Source: an uncultured Eubacteriales bacterium (lineage in GTDB: Bacteria > Bacillota > Clostridia > Christensenellales > Borkfalkiaceae). From it: a stretch of 5,873 nt of DNA. The notes beneath the pieces were generated by a model that saw only the letters and a program-made list of their open reading frames with translations, searched no databases and had not been told where the DNA came from. Positions 1-5,788 of this stretch are shown piece by piece (position 1 is the stretch's first letter; each line of letters opens with the position of its first letter). The position numbers were made by a program, and so were the translations under genes. The stretch covers positions 1-5,873 of the forward strand of contig CADBSX010000070.1 of assembly GCA_902797515.1 (NCBI GenBank), given 5' to 3'.

Positions 1-666
1 ATCCACGGCAGGGCGCAAGCCAAAGCCTTCGCGGGACTTACTCCCGACGAGTTTATAGATTACGTGAAAAAATTCTTAAATACCGACGCGCAAGGTTTCG
101 AGGGACTTAAATATGCGGATTCGCTCTATAAACCTATGATAGAAGTTGTCGCGTATCTGCACGAAAACGACTTTACGGTTTACGTCGTCAGCGGCTCCGA
201 CAGAATGATATGCCGCGCGGTCGCGTGCGAGGCTCTGAATATTCCCGAAAACCGCGTTATAGGTATGGACGTTACGATGAAAACGACTAATCAGGGGGAT
301 AAAGACAATCTTGCCTATCAGTTCAACGAAGGCGGGGAAGATACGCTCGTAAGGGGCGACGAACTCTGGCTCAAAAACCTGAAAATGAACAAGGTGTTCA
401 GAATAGCCGAAGAAATAGGCAAACAGCCCGTTCTTTCTTTCGGCAACAGCAGCGGCGACGTGAGTATGCACGAATACACCGTGACGAACAACAAGTATAA
501 GTCGATGGCGTTCATGCTCGTCGCGGACGACGCGGAACGCGACCATGCGGACCTCAACGAAACGGCGAAGAGAAAAGCGCAGTGGGAACAGAAAGGCTAT
601 ACTATAATTTCAATGAAAGACGATTTCAAAACCATTTACGGCTACGATGTAAAAATGGTGAAATAA
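1..666 (+). CDS. HAD-superfamily hydrolase, phosphoserine phosphatase-like (5' end outside window)
   Basis: The reading frame is open from base 1 to the TAA at 664-666, giving 221 visible residues. The GTG at 64 is internal, because the codons before it (IHGRAQAKAFAGLTPDEFID) read as ordinary protein and continue off the edge. Visible HAD motifs: motif II VSGS at visible residues 63-66 after a hydrophobic strand (FTVYVV); a lysine-rich motif III region KNLKMNK at 125-131; and a motif IV-like FGNSSGD at 147-153. The nucleophile motif DxDxT must lie upstream of the window. The family hydrolyses phosphate esters through an aspartyl-phosphate; the substrate is unknown. The tail SMKDDFKTIYG resembles, from memory, a group of secreted or lipoprotein HAD phosphatases, but the N-terminus that would show a signal peptide is missing. 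In motif IV a serine sits where many relatives, as I recall them, have GNSDGD. The superfamily call is firm; the exact substrate is not. Confidence 0.85.
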   Translation: MHGRAQAKAFAGLTPDEFIDYVKKFLNTDAQGFEGLKYADSLYKPMIEVVAYLHENDFTVYVVSGSDRMICRAVACEALNIPENRVIGMDVTMKTTNQGDKDNLAYQFNEGGEDTLVRGDELWLKNLKMNKVFRIAEEIGKQPVLSFGNSSGDVSMHEYTVTNNKYKSMAFMLVADDAERDHADLNETAKRKAQWEQKGYTIISMKDDFKTIYGYDVKMVK

Positions 667-682
667 GTTAATAAAAAAGAAT

Positions 683-728
683 AAAAACCACGGCGGGCTC
701 GCAGAAAGCGCCCGCCGCGGTTTTTATT
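683..728. terminator. Bidirectional intrinsic terminator between convergent genes
   Basis: The arms 683-698 and 710-725 pair over 16 positions with one A/C mismatch (690 against 718), around an 11-nt loop. The stem core is GC-rich (cggcgggc). The T-run at 721-728 serves the plus-strand hydrolase. The A-run at 672-687 becomes a T-run on the other strand and serves the convergent dapF-dapL-malQ operon, whose last stop codon is at 755. Confidence 0.88.
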
Positions 729-754
729 TGCGTTTTTCGTCTGAAAACGCTTGT

Positions 755-2218
755 TTATACGCGTTTGTATTTTTTCGCGAGAAGATATAACTTTTCCGCC
801 GCGTCGTCTGTGAATATGCCTTTCGGGAAACGCGCAGTCCAATTTCCGACCGTCGCCGGCTCGTTTATCCTGTATCGGTCGTCCAGCGAGAAAATATCCT
901 GCGGCGTTATTATCGCGAGTTTCGCGTCGGTAGAAAACGCAGTTTCGATCATAGCGGCGGGCACATCCGATTTTACCTTGACGGGCGCGACGCCGCGCGG
1001 AAGTACGGCGTTCAGTCTCTTTTTAAAGACCGAAAACTCCGACGCGCTTAAACTCTTCGCGTGTCCGAGCGCGGTCGAATTGTCGTGCGTTCCGACGTAA
1101 ACGACCGAGTTTTCGGTTACGTTTTTCGGCAGATACGGATTGTCGGGATCGCCGCCGAAAGCGAATAAAAGCACTTTCATACCGCAAAATCCCGTTTTTT
1201 TCATTAGAGTTTTCACGCCGTCGTCTATAACGCCTAAATCTTCCGCTATAAGTCGCTTATTGCCGAAATTTTTCAGTATTTCATAGCCTTCCGCCTCTTT
1301 CCAGAAACCGTCTTTCGCGGGAAGTCCGCGCGGTATCGCCCAAAATCTGTCGAGCCCTCTGAAATGGTCGATACGCAAAAGGTCGTACCGATCAAGTCCT
1401 CGCTTTATTCGCTTTTTGAAAAAAGAAACGACCGCCTTTCCGGAATTTTCGTAGTCGTAAACGGGATTGCCCCACAGTTGTCCGTCCGCGGAAAAGTAGT
1501 CGGGAGGAACGCCCGCGACGAGCGTAGGTTTCATATCCTTATCCAGCGCGAAAACTTCGGGCTCTTTCCATACTTCCGCGCTGTCGCGGGCGACGTATAA
1601 GGGCAGGTCGCCCATTATCTTTATTCCCCGTTCGTTCGCGTATTTTTTAAGTTTCCCGTACTGTTTTTTCAGAGTGAATTGAGTAAAGACGTAAAAGAGG
1701 TAATTTTCGTAGTTTTTTTCCTTGAACGCCGAAAGCGCGCGCTTGTCCCGTTTTTTATATTCTTCGGGGAAATTATCCAAAGAGCCGTATTCGTCTTTCA
1801 AAGCCATGAAAAGCGCGTAGTCGTTGAATTCCTTTCCGTTGACGAACTCAACGAATTCGTCGGAAAAGTCGAACCGCGAAAATGCCTTTTTGAGCAGTGC
1901 GATACGGTAGCGGTAAAGTTTTCCGTAGTCAATTCTCTTGTTTTCAGACTCGGCGGACGTAAGTTCGCTTTTTAAAAGCAGACCTTGTTCAAAGAGGTCG
2001 TCCAAATCGGTAAAATAGGGATTGAAAGAGCAGTCCGCGGTAGTCTGATAAGGACTGTCCCCGAACACCGTCTGACAAAGGGGCAGAGTCTGCCACACCT
2101 TCGCGCCCGATTTTGCGAGAAAGTCCGTAAAGCGGTAACTTTCTTCACCGAAAGTACCTATGCCGTATTTCCCACCCAAAGAAAAGACGGGCGCGAGTAC
2201 ACCGAAACTTTTTTTCAT
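755..2218 (-). CDS. malQ: 4-alpha-glucanotransferase (amylomaltase, GH77)
   Basis: This 487-residue cytoplasmic enzyme moves alpha-1,4-glucan segments between maltodextrins, in maltose/maltodextrin or glycogen metabolism. The length matches the usual ~500 residues of short bacterial MalQ. N-terminal signature: GKYGIGTFG at 16-24, WQTLPL at 42-47 and GDSPYQ at 53-58. Central signature: GDLPLYVARDSAEVW at 203-217 and GVPPDYFSADGQLWGNPVYD at 236-255. The GH77 catalytic residues are in place: nucleophile D284 in RIDHFRG, acid/base E326 in AEDLG, and transition-state stabiliser D379 in THDN. The C-terminal INEPATVGNWTARFP (451-465) is the usual sugar-contacting segment. No extra N-terminal starch-binding domains are present. 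The ATG lies 18 bp after the dapL stop with only a weak GGA-type ribosome site, so co-transcription and perhaps partial coupling with dapL are likely. It is the last gene of the operon, before the shared terminator at 683-728. Confidence 0.96.
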   Translation of the reverse strand: MKKSFGVLAPVFSLGGKYGIGTFGEESYRFTDFLAKSGAKVWQTLPLCQTVFGDSPYQTTADCSFNPYFTDLDDLFEQGLLLKSELTSAESENKRIDYGKLYRYRIALLKKAFSRFDFSDEFVEFVNGKEFNDYALFMALKDEYGSLDNFPEEYKKRDKRALSAFKEKNYENYLFYVFTQFTLKKQYGKLKKYANERGIKIMGDLPLYVARDSAEVWKEPEVFALDKDMKPTLVAGVPPDYFSADGQLWGNPVYDYENSGKAVVSFFKKRIKRGLDRYDLLRIDHFRGLDRFWAIPRGLPAKDGFWKEAEGYEILKNFGNKRLIAEDLGVIDDGVKTLMKKTGFCGMKVLLFAFGGDPDNPYLPKNVTENSVVYVGTHDNSTALGHAKSLSASEFSVFKKRLNAVLPRGVAPVKVKSDVPAAMIETAFSTDAKLAIITPQDIFSLDDRYRINEPATVGNWTARFPKGIFTDDAAEKLYLLAKKYKRV

Positions 2219-2236
2219 AAGTTGATCCGAAAAATA

Positions 2237-3397
2237 TTATAATCTTAAATCGGCAATCCGTTCCGCCGCCTCGAAAATATCCTCTCTCGTCGAAAACGCG
2301 GACAGCCGAACGTAATTTCCGTCGAACAGAAATCCCCTCGCGGGCGTGGAACAGATCCCGCAGTTGTCGAGAAGAAGATCGGAAAAGCCGTCGGACGAAA
2401 GTCCGTCGGGGCTTTTGACGAAAACGTACGGCGACGAACAAGAATTATTATACCACAAATTTTGTTTTTTCAAAGCGATTTTAAGCACCGACGCGTTAGT
2501 TTTGTAAAAATTTATTCTTTTTTCGGCGGCTTTTCTGCCTTCGGGCGTGAAATACGCCGCCGCGCCGCGCTGTGAAATATATGAAACGCCGTTGAACCTC
2601 GCGCCGATACGCCTTTTATAGAGCGAGTTAAGATCCCCGAGTTCTTTCGGAACGACGGTAAAACCGCACCTTATTCCCGTAAAACCGAGCGACTTTGAAA
2701 AAGACCGTATCTCTATCGCGCAGTTTTTCGCGCCTTTTACGGCGTATATCGTCCGCACGCCGCCGCTTTCAACAAATCTCGAATAAGCCCCGTCGTAAAT
2801 TATGACGGCGTTTGACGAAATCGCGTAATCTATCCAACTTTTGAGTTGTAAATACGAAAACGCGCCGCCCGTCGGATTGCTCGGTGAACAGAGATATATA
2901 AGGTCGAAAGTCTTTCCGTAAGGCGGAACGGGGATAAAGTCGTTTTCTCTGTCCGTCGGAAGATAAACAACGTCGTTGCCGAGAATAACGTTCGATTCCG
3001 CCGCCGCGGGATAACACGGAACGGGGAAGAGGACTTTTATTCCCTTTCCGAAGAGTTCCGCGACGTTTCCGAGTTCGCTCTTCGCGCCGTCGGTAACGAA
3101 TATTTCGTCCTCGCTTATTTCCGCGCCGTCGCGGGCGTATTCCCCGACTATCCCGTTTTTGAGAAAGTCGTAACCGCTTTGAGGGGGATAGCCTCTGAAA
3201 GTTTCCTTTTTCCCCGTTTCCTTCGCGGCTTTTTCCATTTCGTCCGCAAATATCTTCGGCAAGGGAAGTTTCACGTCGCCTATTCCGAGGTCTATTATCC
3301 TCTTTTCCGAAAGTTTCCTCGCCCTCTTCACCTTTTCAGCGAGTTCCGCGAAAACGTAATCGGCGGGAAGTTTTCCGAAATCGTCGTTTATCTTCAT
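2237..3397 (-). CDS. dapL: LL-diaminopimelate aminotransferase (DapL), PLP-dependent
   Basis: DapL converts tetrahydrodipicolinate plus glutamate into LL-diaminopimelate in one step, bypassing the succinylase or acetylase branches. At 386 residues it is slightly shorter than many DapLs (about 390-410). It is a fold-type I aminotransferase with DapL hallmarks: GIGDVKLPLP at 38-47, ETFRGYPPQSGYDFL at 65-79, DGAKSELGN at 103-111, YLCSPSNPTGG at 168-178 (N174 near the PLP ring), YDGAY at 201-205 (D202 pairs with the pyridine nitrogen), RSFSKSLGFTGIRCGF at 231-246 with Schiff-base lysine K235, RFNGVSYISQRGAAA at 267-281, and the substrate-carboxylate arginine R364 in YVRLSAF. The start is fixed by the ATGA overlap with the dapF stop (3394-3397) and a GGGGGA ribosome site about 9 nt upstream. 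The next pathway enzyme, dapF, lies immediately upstream, which strongly supports DapL over a generic aspartate aminotransferase. Confidence 0.94.
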   Translation of the reverse strand: MKINDDFGKLPADYVFAELAEKVKRARKLSEKRIIDLGIGDVKLPLPKIFADEMEKAAKETGKKETFRGYPPQSGYDFLKNGIVGEYARDGAEISEDEIFVTDGAKSELGNVAELFGKGIKVLFPVPCYPAAAESNVILGNDVVYLPTDRENDFIPVPPYGKTFDLIYLCSPSNPTGGAFSYLQLKSWIDYAISSNAVIIYDGAYSRFVESGGVRTIYAVKGAKNCAIEIRSFSKSLGFTGIRCGFTVVPKELGDLNSLYKRRIGARFNGVSYISQRGAAAYFTPEGRKAAEKRINFYKTNASVLKIALKKQNLWYNNSCSSPYVFVKSPDGLSSDGFSDLLLDNCGICSTPARGFLFDGNYVRLSAFSTREDIFEAAERIADLRL

Positions 3398-4290
3398 ATA
3401 TCTACGTCCCCCGTAAAAGTTATTTCCGTTTCGCCCGACAGATACGCCCGACCGCCGTCGAAACGGACGGTTAAAGTTCCGCCGTCGAGAATTATTTTCC
3501 GTGGTTTTTCGCTTGCGTTATTTTTTATATTAAGGGAATAGGCGACCGCCGTCGCCCCCTCTGCGCCGAAAAGAGTTTCGCCGTCGGGGATCGCGTCGTT
3601 TCGCTTTCCGACCATATTATCTCTTAAAAGAAGGGAATAGGCGACCGCTGTCGCACCGCTGCCGCAGGAAAGAGTTTTTCCGCTGCCGCGCTCGTAAACT
3701 TCCGCTTTTACCTCGCCGCCGACTTCCGTCACGCGTTCCACGTTATATATCCCTCTCGTCGTTTCGTCCGCCTCGATAGCGGCGTGAATATCCGCGAGCG
3801 GCGCGTCCGTAAAACATACAACGTGTCGGTTGCCGACGTTTACGCAGAAAAAGTCGCCTTTTACGCGGTACAGACCGAGTTTCGACAGGTTTTCGTCTAT
3901 CGCGGCGGGAATTTCTTCGGTTTTGACTTTGCCCATATCCGCCTCGGCGACGGCGGTATATTTGCCCGAAATCGAAACCGAAACTTCCGCTCGCCCCGCT
4001 TTCGTTTCGATGGAAACTTTATTTTTCCGCAGACCGAAATACTTTACCGCGAGGTGCGCCGAACATCTTATTCCGTTTCCGCAGGTCGCCCCCTCGCTGC
4101 CGTCCGCGTTGAATATCCGCATTTTGAGATCGGTTTTATCGCCGCGGTATAAAACGATTATCCCGTCGCCGCCTATACCGTAGTGCCGATCGGAAAGTTT
4201 TTTCGACAAAGCGGAGTAATCCCTGTTTTTTCCGTCGTCGCAGAGGTAAACGTAGTCGTTTCCCGCCGCTTGCATTTTGACAAATTTCAT
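3394..4290 (-). CDS. dapF: Diaminopimelate epimerase with an internal 33-residue duplication
   Basis: DapF is a cofactor-independent racemase that converts LL- to meso-diaminopimelate for lysine and cell-wall peptidoglycan. From the start chosen here it has 298 residues, against about 275 usual. The start is the ATG at 4290, because MKFVKMQAAGNDY is the normal N-terminus and GGGAG sits 7 nt upstream; a TTG 69 bp further upstream has no ribosome site. Catalytic cysteines: C70 (EGATCGNGIRC) and C209 (ERGSGKTLSCGSGAT). Substrate-binding residues are present: N11, N61, N154, N183, E200 and R201. The extra length is an in-frame tandem repeat: residues about 206-238 are echoed at 239-271, with GATAVAYSL at both 212-220 and 245-253. 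In the second copy G242 replaces the cysteine. Because all known active-site residues are kept in the first copy and a normal C-terminus follows the second, the enzyme is probably active. It is the first gene of the operon; its own promoter is not clear. Confidence 0.95.
   Translation of the reverse strand: MKFVKMQAAGNDYVYLCDDGKNRDYSALSKKLSDRHYGIGGDGIIVLYRGDKTDLKMRIFNADGSEGATCGNGIRCSAHLAVKYFGLRKNKVSIETKAGRAEVSVSISGKYTAVAEADMGKVKTEEIPAAIDENLSKLGLYRVKGDFFCVNVGNRHVVCFTDAPLADIHAAIEADETTRGIYNVERVTEVGGEVKAEVYERGSGKTLSCGSGATAVAYSLLLRDNMVGKRNDAIPDGETLFGAEGATAVAYSLNIKNNASEKPRKIILDGGTLTVRFDGGRAYLSGETEITFTGDVDI
3532..3682 (-). repeat. 99-bp-period degenerate tandem duplication inside dapF
   Basis: Comparing 3532-3583 with 3631-3682 gives 41 of 52 identical bases by hand count. 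The core aagggaataggcgaccgc (18 bp) is identical in both copies, and 23 of the first 24 bases match. The period of 99 bp is exactly 33 codons, so the frame is kept. Beyond these 52 bp the DNA similarity fades, but protein similarity continues (for example DGETL at 236-240 against DGGTL at 269-273). The unit corresponds to the active-site strand, cysteine loop and following helix of DapF. The TGC cysteine codon at 3664-3666 has become GGC (Gly) at 3565-3567. Confidence 0.85.
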
Positions 4291-4297
4291 TGTTTTT

Positions 4298-4302
4298 CTC
4301 CC
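4298..4302 (-). promoter_or_regulatory. Ribosome binding site deciding the dapF start
   Basis: On the minus strand GGGAG lies 7 nt before the ATG at 4290-4288. This fixes the 298-residue DapF and excludes the 23-residue upstream extension from a TTG codon, which has no Shine-Dalgarno sequence and does not match DapF N-termini. Confidence 0.85.
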
Positions 4303-4395
4303 GCGTATTATATATATGTTTTTCGCCCGCCGAAAAATTACAGGTTTATTTTTTCGCAAAAGAGGTAAGAATATTTATTAAGCGAGTTTCGGCAA

Positions 4396-4450
4396 TAAAA
4401 ATTTTGTAATTAAAATTATTTAAAAATTTTTACAAAAATTTTACGAAAAC
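4396..4450 (+). promoter_or_regulatory. A/T-rich tract upstream of the hsp20 promoter (possible UP element)
   Basis: Nearly pure A/T runs in short alternating A- and T-blocks, with repeated aaaatttt-type palindromes, end just before the -35 box at 4453. This composition and position are typical of an UP element that contacts the RNA polymerase alpha subunit, and of intrinsically bent DNA. It also lies between the two divergent units. The function is inferred from position and composition only. Confidence 0.4.
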
Positions 4451-4452
4451 TC

Positions 4453-4481
4453 TTGACAAAGAAAAATGGTTGTGGTACAAT
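4453..4481 (+). promoter_or_regulatory. Sigma-A promoter of hsp20 with extended -10
   Basis: The -35 box TTGACA (4453-4458) is followed by a 17-bp spacer and a -10 box TACAAT (4476-4481), preceded by TG at 4473-4474 as in extended -10 promoters. Transcription would start near 4488, inside the CIRCE operator that begins 2 bp after the -10 box. That is the standard arrangement for HrcA repression of a strong housekeeping promoter. Confidence 0.9.
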
Positions 4482-4482
4482 A

Positions 4483-4509
4483 TTAGCAGTCAAAGGGAAA
4501 GAGTGCTAA
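4483..4509 (+). promoter_or_regulatory. CIRCE operator (HrcA binding site), primary copy
   Basis: TTAGCAGTC - 9 nt - GAGTGCTAA matches the CIRCE consensus (TTAGCACTC-N9-GAGTGCTAA) at 17 of 18 arm positions, with the exact 9-nt spacer. The one change is G for C at 4489 in the left arm. It overlaps the expected transcription start of hsp20, so HrcA bound here would block initiation and release it on heat shock. Confidence 0.93.
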
Positions 4510-4532
4510 CAGTCGAAAGATTAAAGTGCTAA
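4506..4532 (+). promoter_or_regulatory. Second, degenerate CIRCE-like element overlapping the first
   Basis: The left arm CTAACAGTC (4506-4514), a 9-nt spacer and the right arm AAGTGCTAA (4524-4532) match the CIRCE consensus at 6 of 9 and 8 of 9 positions. The element is offset 23 bp from the primary copy and shares 4 bp with it. It also shares the unusual AGTC ending of the left arm, so it may have arisen by local duplication. It could strengthen HrcA repression cooperatively or be a decaying copy. Confidence 0.6.
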
Positions 4533-4563
4533 TCCGTGAGACAAAAAAAAGAAAAAAATATCA

Positions 4564-4569
4564 AAGGAG
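4564..4569 (+). promoter_or_regulatory. Ribosome binding site deciding the hsp20 start
   Basis: AAGGAG lies 9 nt before the ATG at 4579. It directly abuts the earlier in-frame ATG at 4570, which is therefore too close to be used. A purine-rich, A-rich leader (about 4540-4563) precedes it and should be unstructured, favouring efficient translation. Confidence 0.88.
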
Positions 4570-4578
4570 ATGGATATT

Positions 4579-5004
4579 ATGAAAAATTATTTGGTAAGAA
4601 ACGACAGAAAAGACAACGGCTTGGACGTGTTTGACGACGTATTCGGTTCGTTCTTCAAACCTATGTTTTACGAAGAGAAGTTCAACACTATGAAAACGGA
4701 CATCAAAGAGAACGAGAACTCTTACGTTATGGATATAGAGATCCCGGGATTCGAGAAGAAAGACATAGGAATTTCTCTTGAAAACGGATATCTGACGATC
4801 TCCGCGAAGAAGGAAGAAAAGCAGGAAGGCAAGAAGGAAAACTATTTGAGAAGAGAGAGAAATTATTCTTGTTCGAGAAGTTACTACGTCGGCGACGTGG
4901 ATAAAGACAAGGTAAAGGCGAAGTACGAAAACGGCGTTCTGGTCGTGGAAATCCCGAAGGAGCAGCCCGAACTTCCCGCAAAGCACAATATCGAAATAGA
5001 ATAA
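4579..5004 (+). CDS. Small heat-shock protein, Hsp20/alpha-crystallin family
   Basis: This 141-residue cytoplasmic ATP-independent chaperone holds unfolding proteins during stress. The alpha-crystallin domain spans about residues 38-128: MKTDIKENENSYVMDIEIPGFEKKDIGISLENGYLTISAKK, then an ERNYS segment and the characteristic KAKYENGVLVVEIPK at 113-127. The short C-terminal tail carries the I-x-I motif (IEI, 138-140) that links dimers into oligomers. The usual G-x-F-x-R-x-F-x-LP stretch is altered to YSCSRSYYVG (95-104), giving a cysteine at 98. The start at 4579 is preferred over the ATG three codons earlier because of ribosome-site spacing. It is a single gene with its own extended -10 promoter and CIRCE operators, so HrcA-controlled heat induction is inferred. 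It is followed by two hairpins. Confidence 0.96.
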   Translation: MKNYLVRNDRKDNGLDVFDDVFGSFFKPMFYEEKFNTMKTDIKENENSYVMDIEIPGFEKKDIGISLENGYLTISAKKEEKQEGKKENYLRRERNYSCSRSYYVGDVDKDKVKAKYENGVLVVEIPKEQPELPAKHNIEIE

Positions 5005-5015
5005 AGCGTTAAGCG

Positions 5016-5045
5016 TTCCGCCGTCGGGCTCGCCCGACGGCGGAA
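5016..5045 (+). terminator. GC-rich hairpin just after hsp20, no immediate T-run
   Basis: The arms 5016-5028 and 5033-5045 are perfectly complementary over 13 bp (ttccgccgtcggg against its complement) with a 4-nt loop. Purines follow it (aaagaaaagaga), and the T-rich stretch only begins near 5069, so it is not a classical intrinsic terminator. It may protect the hsp20 mRNA 3' end or cooperate with the second hairpin. Confidence 0.6.
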
Positions 5046-5097
5046 AGAAAAGAGATCACTCCGAAAAATTTTTATTTTTTTCGTTTTTCTCCTTAAT

Positions 5098-5133
5098 AAA
5101 GCGACCGCCGCAATTTCTTGCGGCGGTCGCTTT
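5098..5133 (+). terminator. Strong intrinsic terminator downstream of hsp20
   Basis: The arms 5098-5113 and 5118-5133 form a perfect 16-bp stem (aaagcgaccgccgcaa with its complement) with a tetraloop tttc. The stem ends in TTT and continues into moderately T-rich sequence (tttgttcggtctgatttt). It separates hsp20 from the next promoter at 5159 and is the likely end of the hsp20 transcript. Confidence 0.8.
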
Positions 5134-5158
5134 GTTCGGTCTGATTTTATAACTTTGC

Positions 5159-5187
5159 TTGACAGTTCGGCTCAAAAAGTCTATAAT
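5159..5187 (+). promoter_or_regulatory. Perfect-consensus sigma-A promoter of the membrane protein gene
   Basis: TTGACA (5159-5164), a 17-bp spacer and TATAAT (5182-5187) match the consensus at every position. Transcription would start near 5194, giving a leader of about 25 nt with a purine-rich AAGAGGG ribosome site (5204-5210), 8 nt before the ATG at 5219. No obvious operator is seen around it, so strong constitutive expression is plausible. Confidence 0.9.
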
Positions 5188-5218
5188 TTAAACGAGAAAC
5201 AAAAAGAGGGCTTTAATT

Positions 5219-5779
5219 ATGGATACTGGAAAGAAATTCGGTTTAAAAAAATCGAAAGCGGTGTTGCTGTTCGTGCAGATGATATTGACGGTTGTATTGC
5301 TTATAACTTCCGTCTATCTGTTGGCGTTCGTGACCTCGAACGGGCTCGGCGGCTGGATGATCTCGTCTTACGTCTTTATTACTTTATCGGTTTTAGCCGT
5401 TGTCTTTTACAGCGTTTACGGCTATAAAAAAGGTGACGCGGCATATCAACTGTCCGTATTGCCTTTTCTGGCGGCGATATTCGTCAATATACTTCTCCCC
5501 GGCAGGGAAAAATTTCAGGTCGCGTTGCTTGTGATCTTATTCGCTCTTACTTTCGGATTTTTATTGAGGCAGAAAGATAAAAAATTCACCTATATAATTT
5601 CCGTTTTAATGGTGGCGGTCTCGCTTGTCTTTTCGGTGTATTCCGCCGTAAAAGCCGACGTTCGGTTTTTAGGGGATATTTCGTCTAACTGGCCGACTTA
5701 CGTCGCGATGTATCTTTCCATATTCGTTCCTTCCGTCATGTCGGGAACTTTCGCCCTGACTTATACCAGACAAGAATAA
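5219..5779 (+). CDS. Hypothetical integral membrane protein, six predicted helices
   Basis: I do not recognise a family for this 186-residue protein. It has a short basic N-terminus (KKFGLKKSK) and six hydrophobic stretches, at about 14-38, 46-67, 75-93, 97-116, 124-144 and 159-182. These are separated by short loops, among them the basic loops GYKKGDAAYQ (68-77) and RQKDKKF (117-123). By the positive-inside rule the N-terminus and those loops are probably cytoplasmic. There is no cleavable signal peptide with a processing site, no charged residue buried in a helix that would suggest a transporter, and no soluble domain. The start is supported by the ribosome site 8 nt upstream and a perfect promoter. 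It is monocistronic between terminators. That it encodes protein is well supported by the promoter, ribosome site and terminator; its function is unknown. Confidence 0.85.
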   Translation: MDTGKKFGLKKSKAVLLFVQMILTVVLLITSVYLLAFVTSNGLGGWMISSYVFITLSVLAVVFYSVYGYKKGDAAYQLSVLPFLAAIFVNILLPGREKFQVALLVILFALTFGFLLRQKDKKFTYIISVLMVAVSLVFSVYSAVKADVRFLGDISSNWPTYVAMYLSIFVPSVMSGTFALTYTRQE

Positions 5780-5788
5780 TACAAATCC

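Noticed and set aside
64..66. GTG as the start codon of the HAD hydrolase
   Set aside because: The same frame is open to base 1 with protein-like sequence, no ribosome site precedes it, and the essential N-terminal HAD motif would be missing. The gene is truncated by the window edge.
76..546. Long minus-strand open frames opposite the HAD gene and plus-strand frames opposite malQ, dapL and dapF
   Set aside because: They lie antisense to clearly coding genes, have no ribosome sites or recognisable domains, and arise from codon bias of the real frames.
4307..4312. Minus-strand TATAAT as the -10 box of dapF
   Set aside because: Transcription would start at about 4300, inside the ribosome binding site, and no -35 match lies at the right distance.
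4291..4359. 23-residue N-terminal extension of DapF from a TTG codon
   Set aside because: No ribosome site precedes the TTG, the extension does not resemble DapF, and GGGAG sits correctly before the ATG at 4290.
4368..4395. Weak minus-strand promoter for dapF (TTGCCG, 16 bp, TATTCT)
   Set aside because: Only 4 of 6 matches in each box within A/T-rich DNA where such matches are expected by chance; possible but not supportable.
4570..4578. Hsp20 start at the ATG at 4570
   Set aside because: AAGGAG directly abuts this ATG; the ATG at 4579 has proper spacing.
4561..4986. Minus-strand open frames opposite hsp20
   Set aside because: They mirror the confidently assigned Hsp20 coding sequence and lack start signals.
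5155..5427. Plus-strand 90-residue open frame overlapping the membrane protein start
   Set aside because: It starts upstream of the expected transcription start and overlaps the membrane protein in another frame without a ribosome site.
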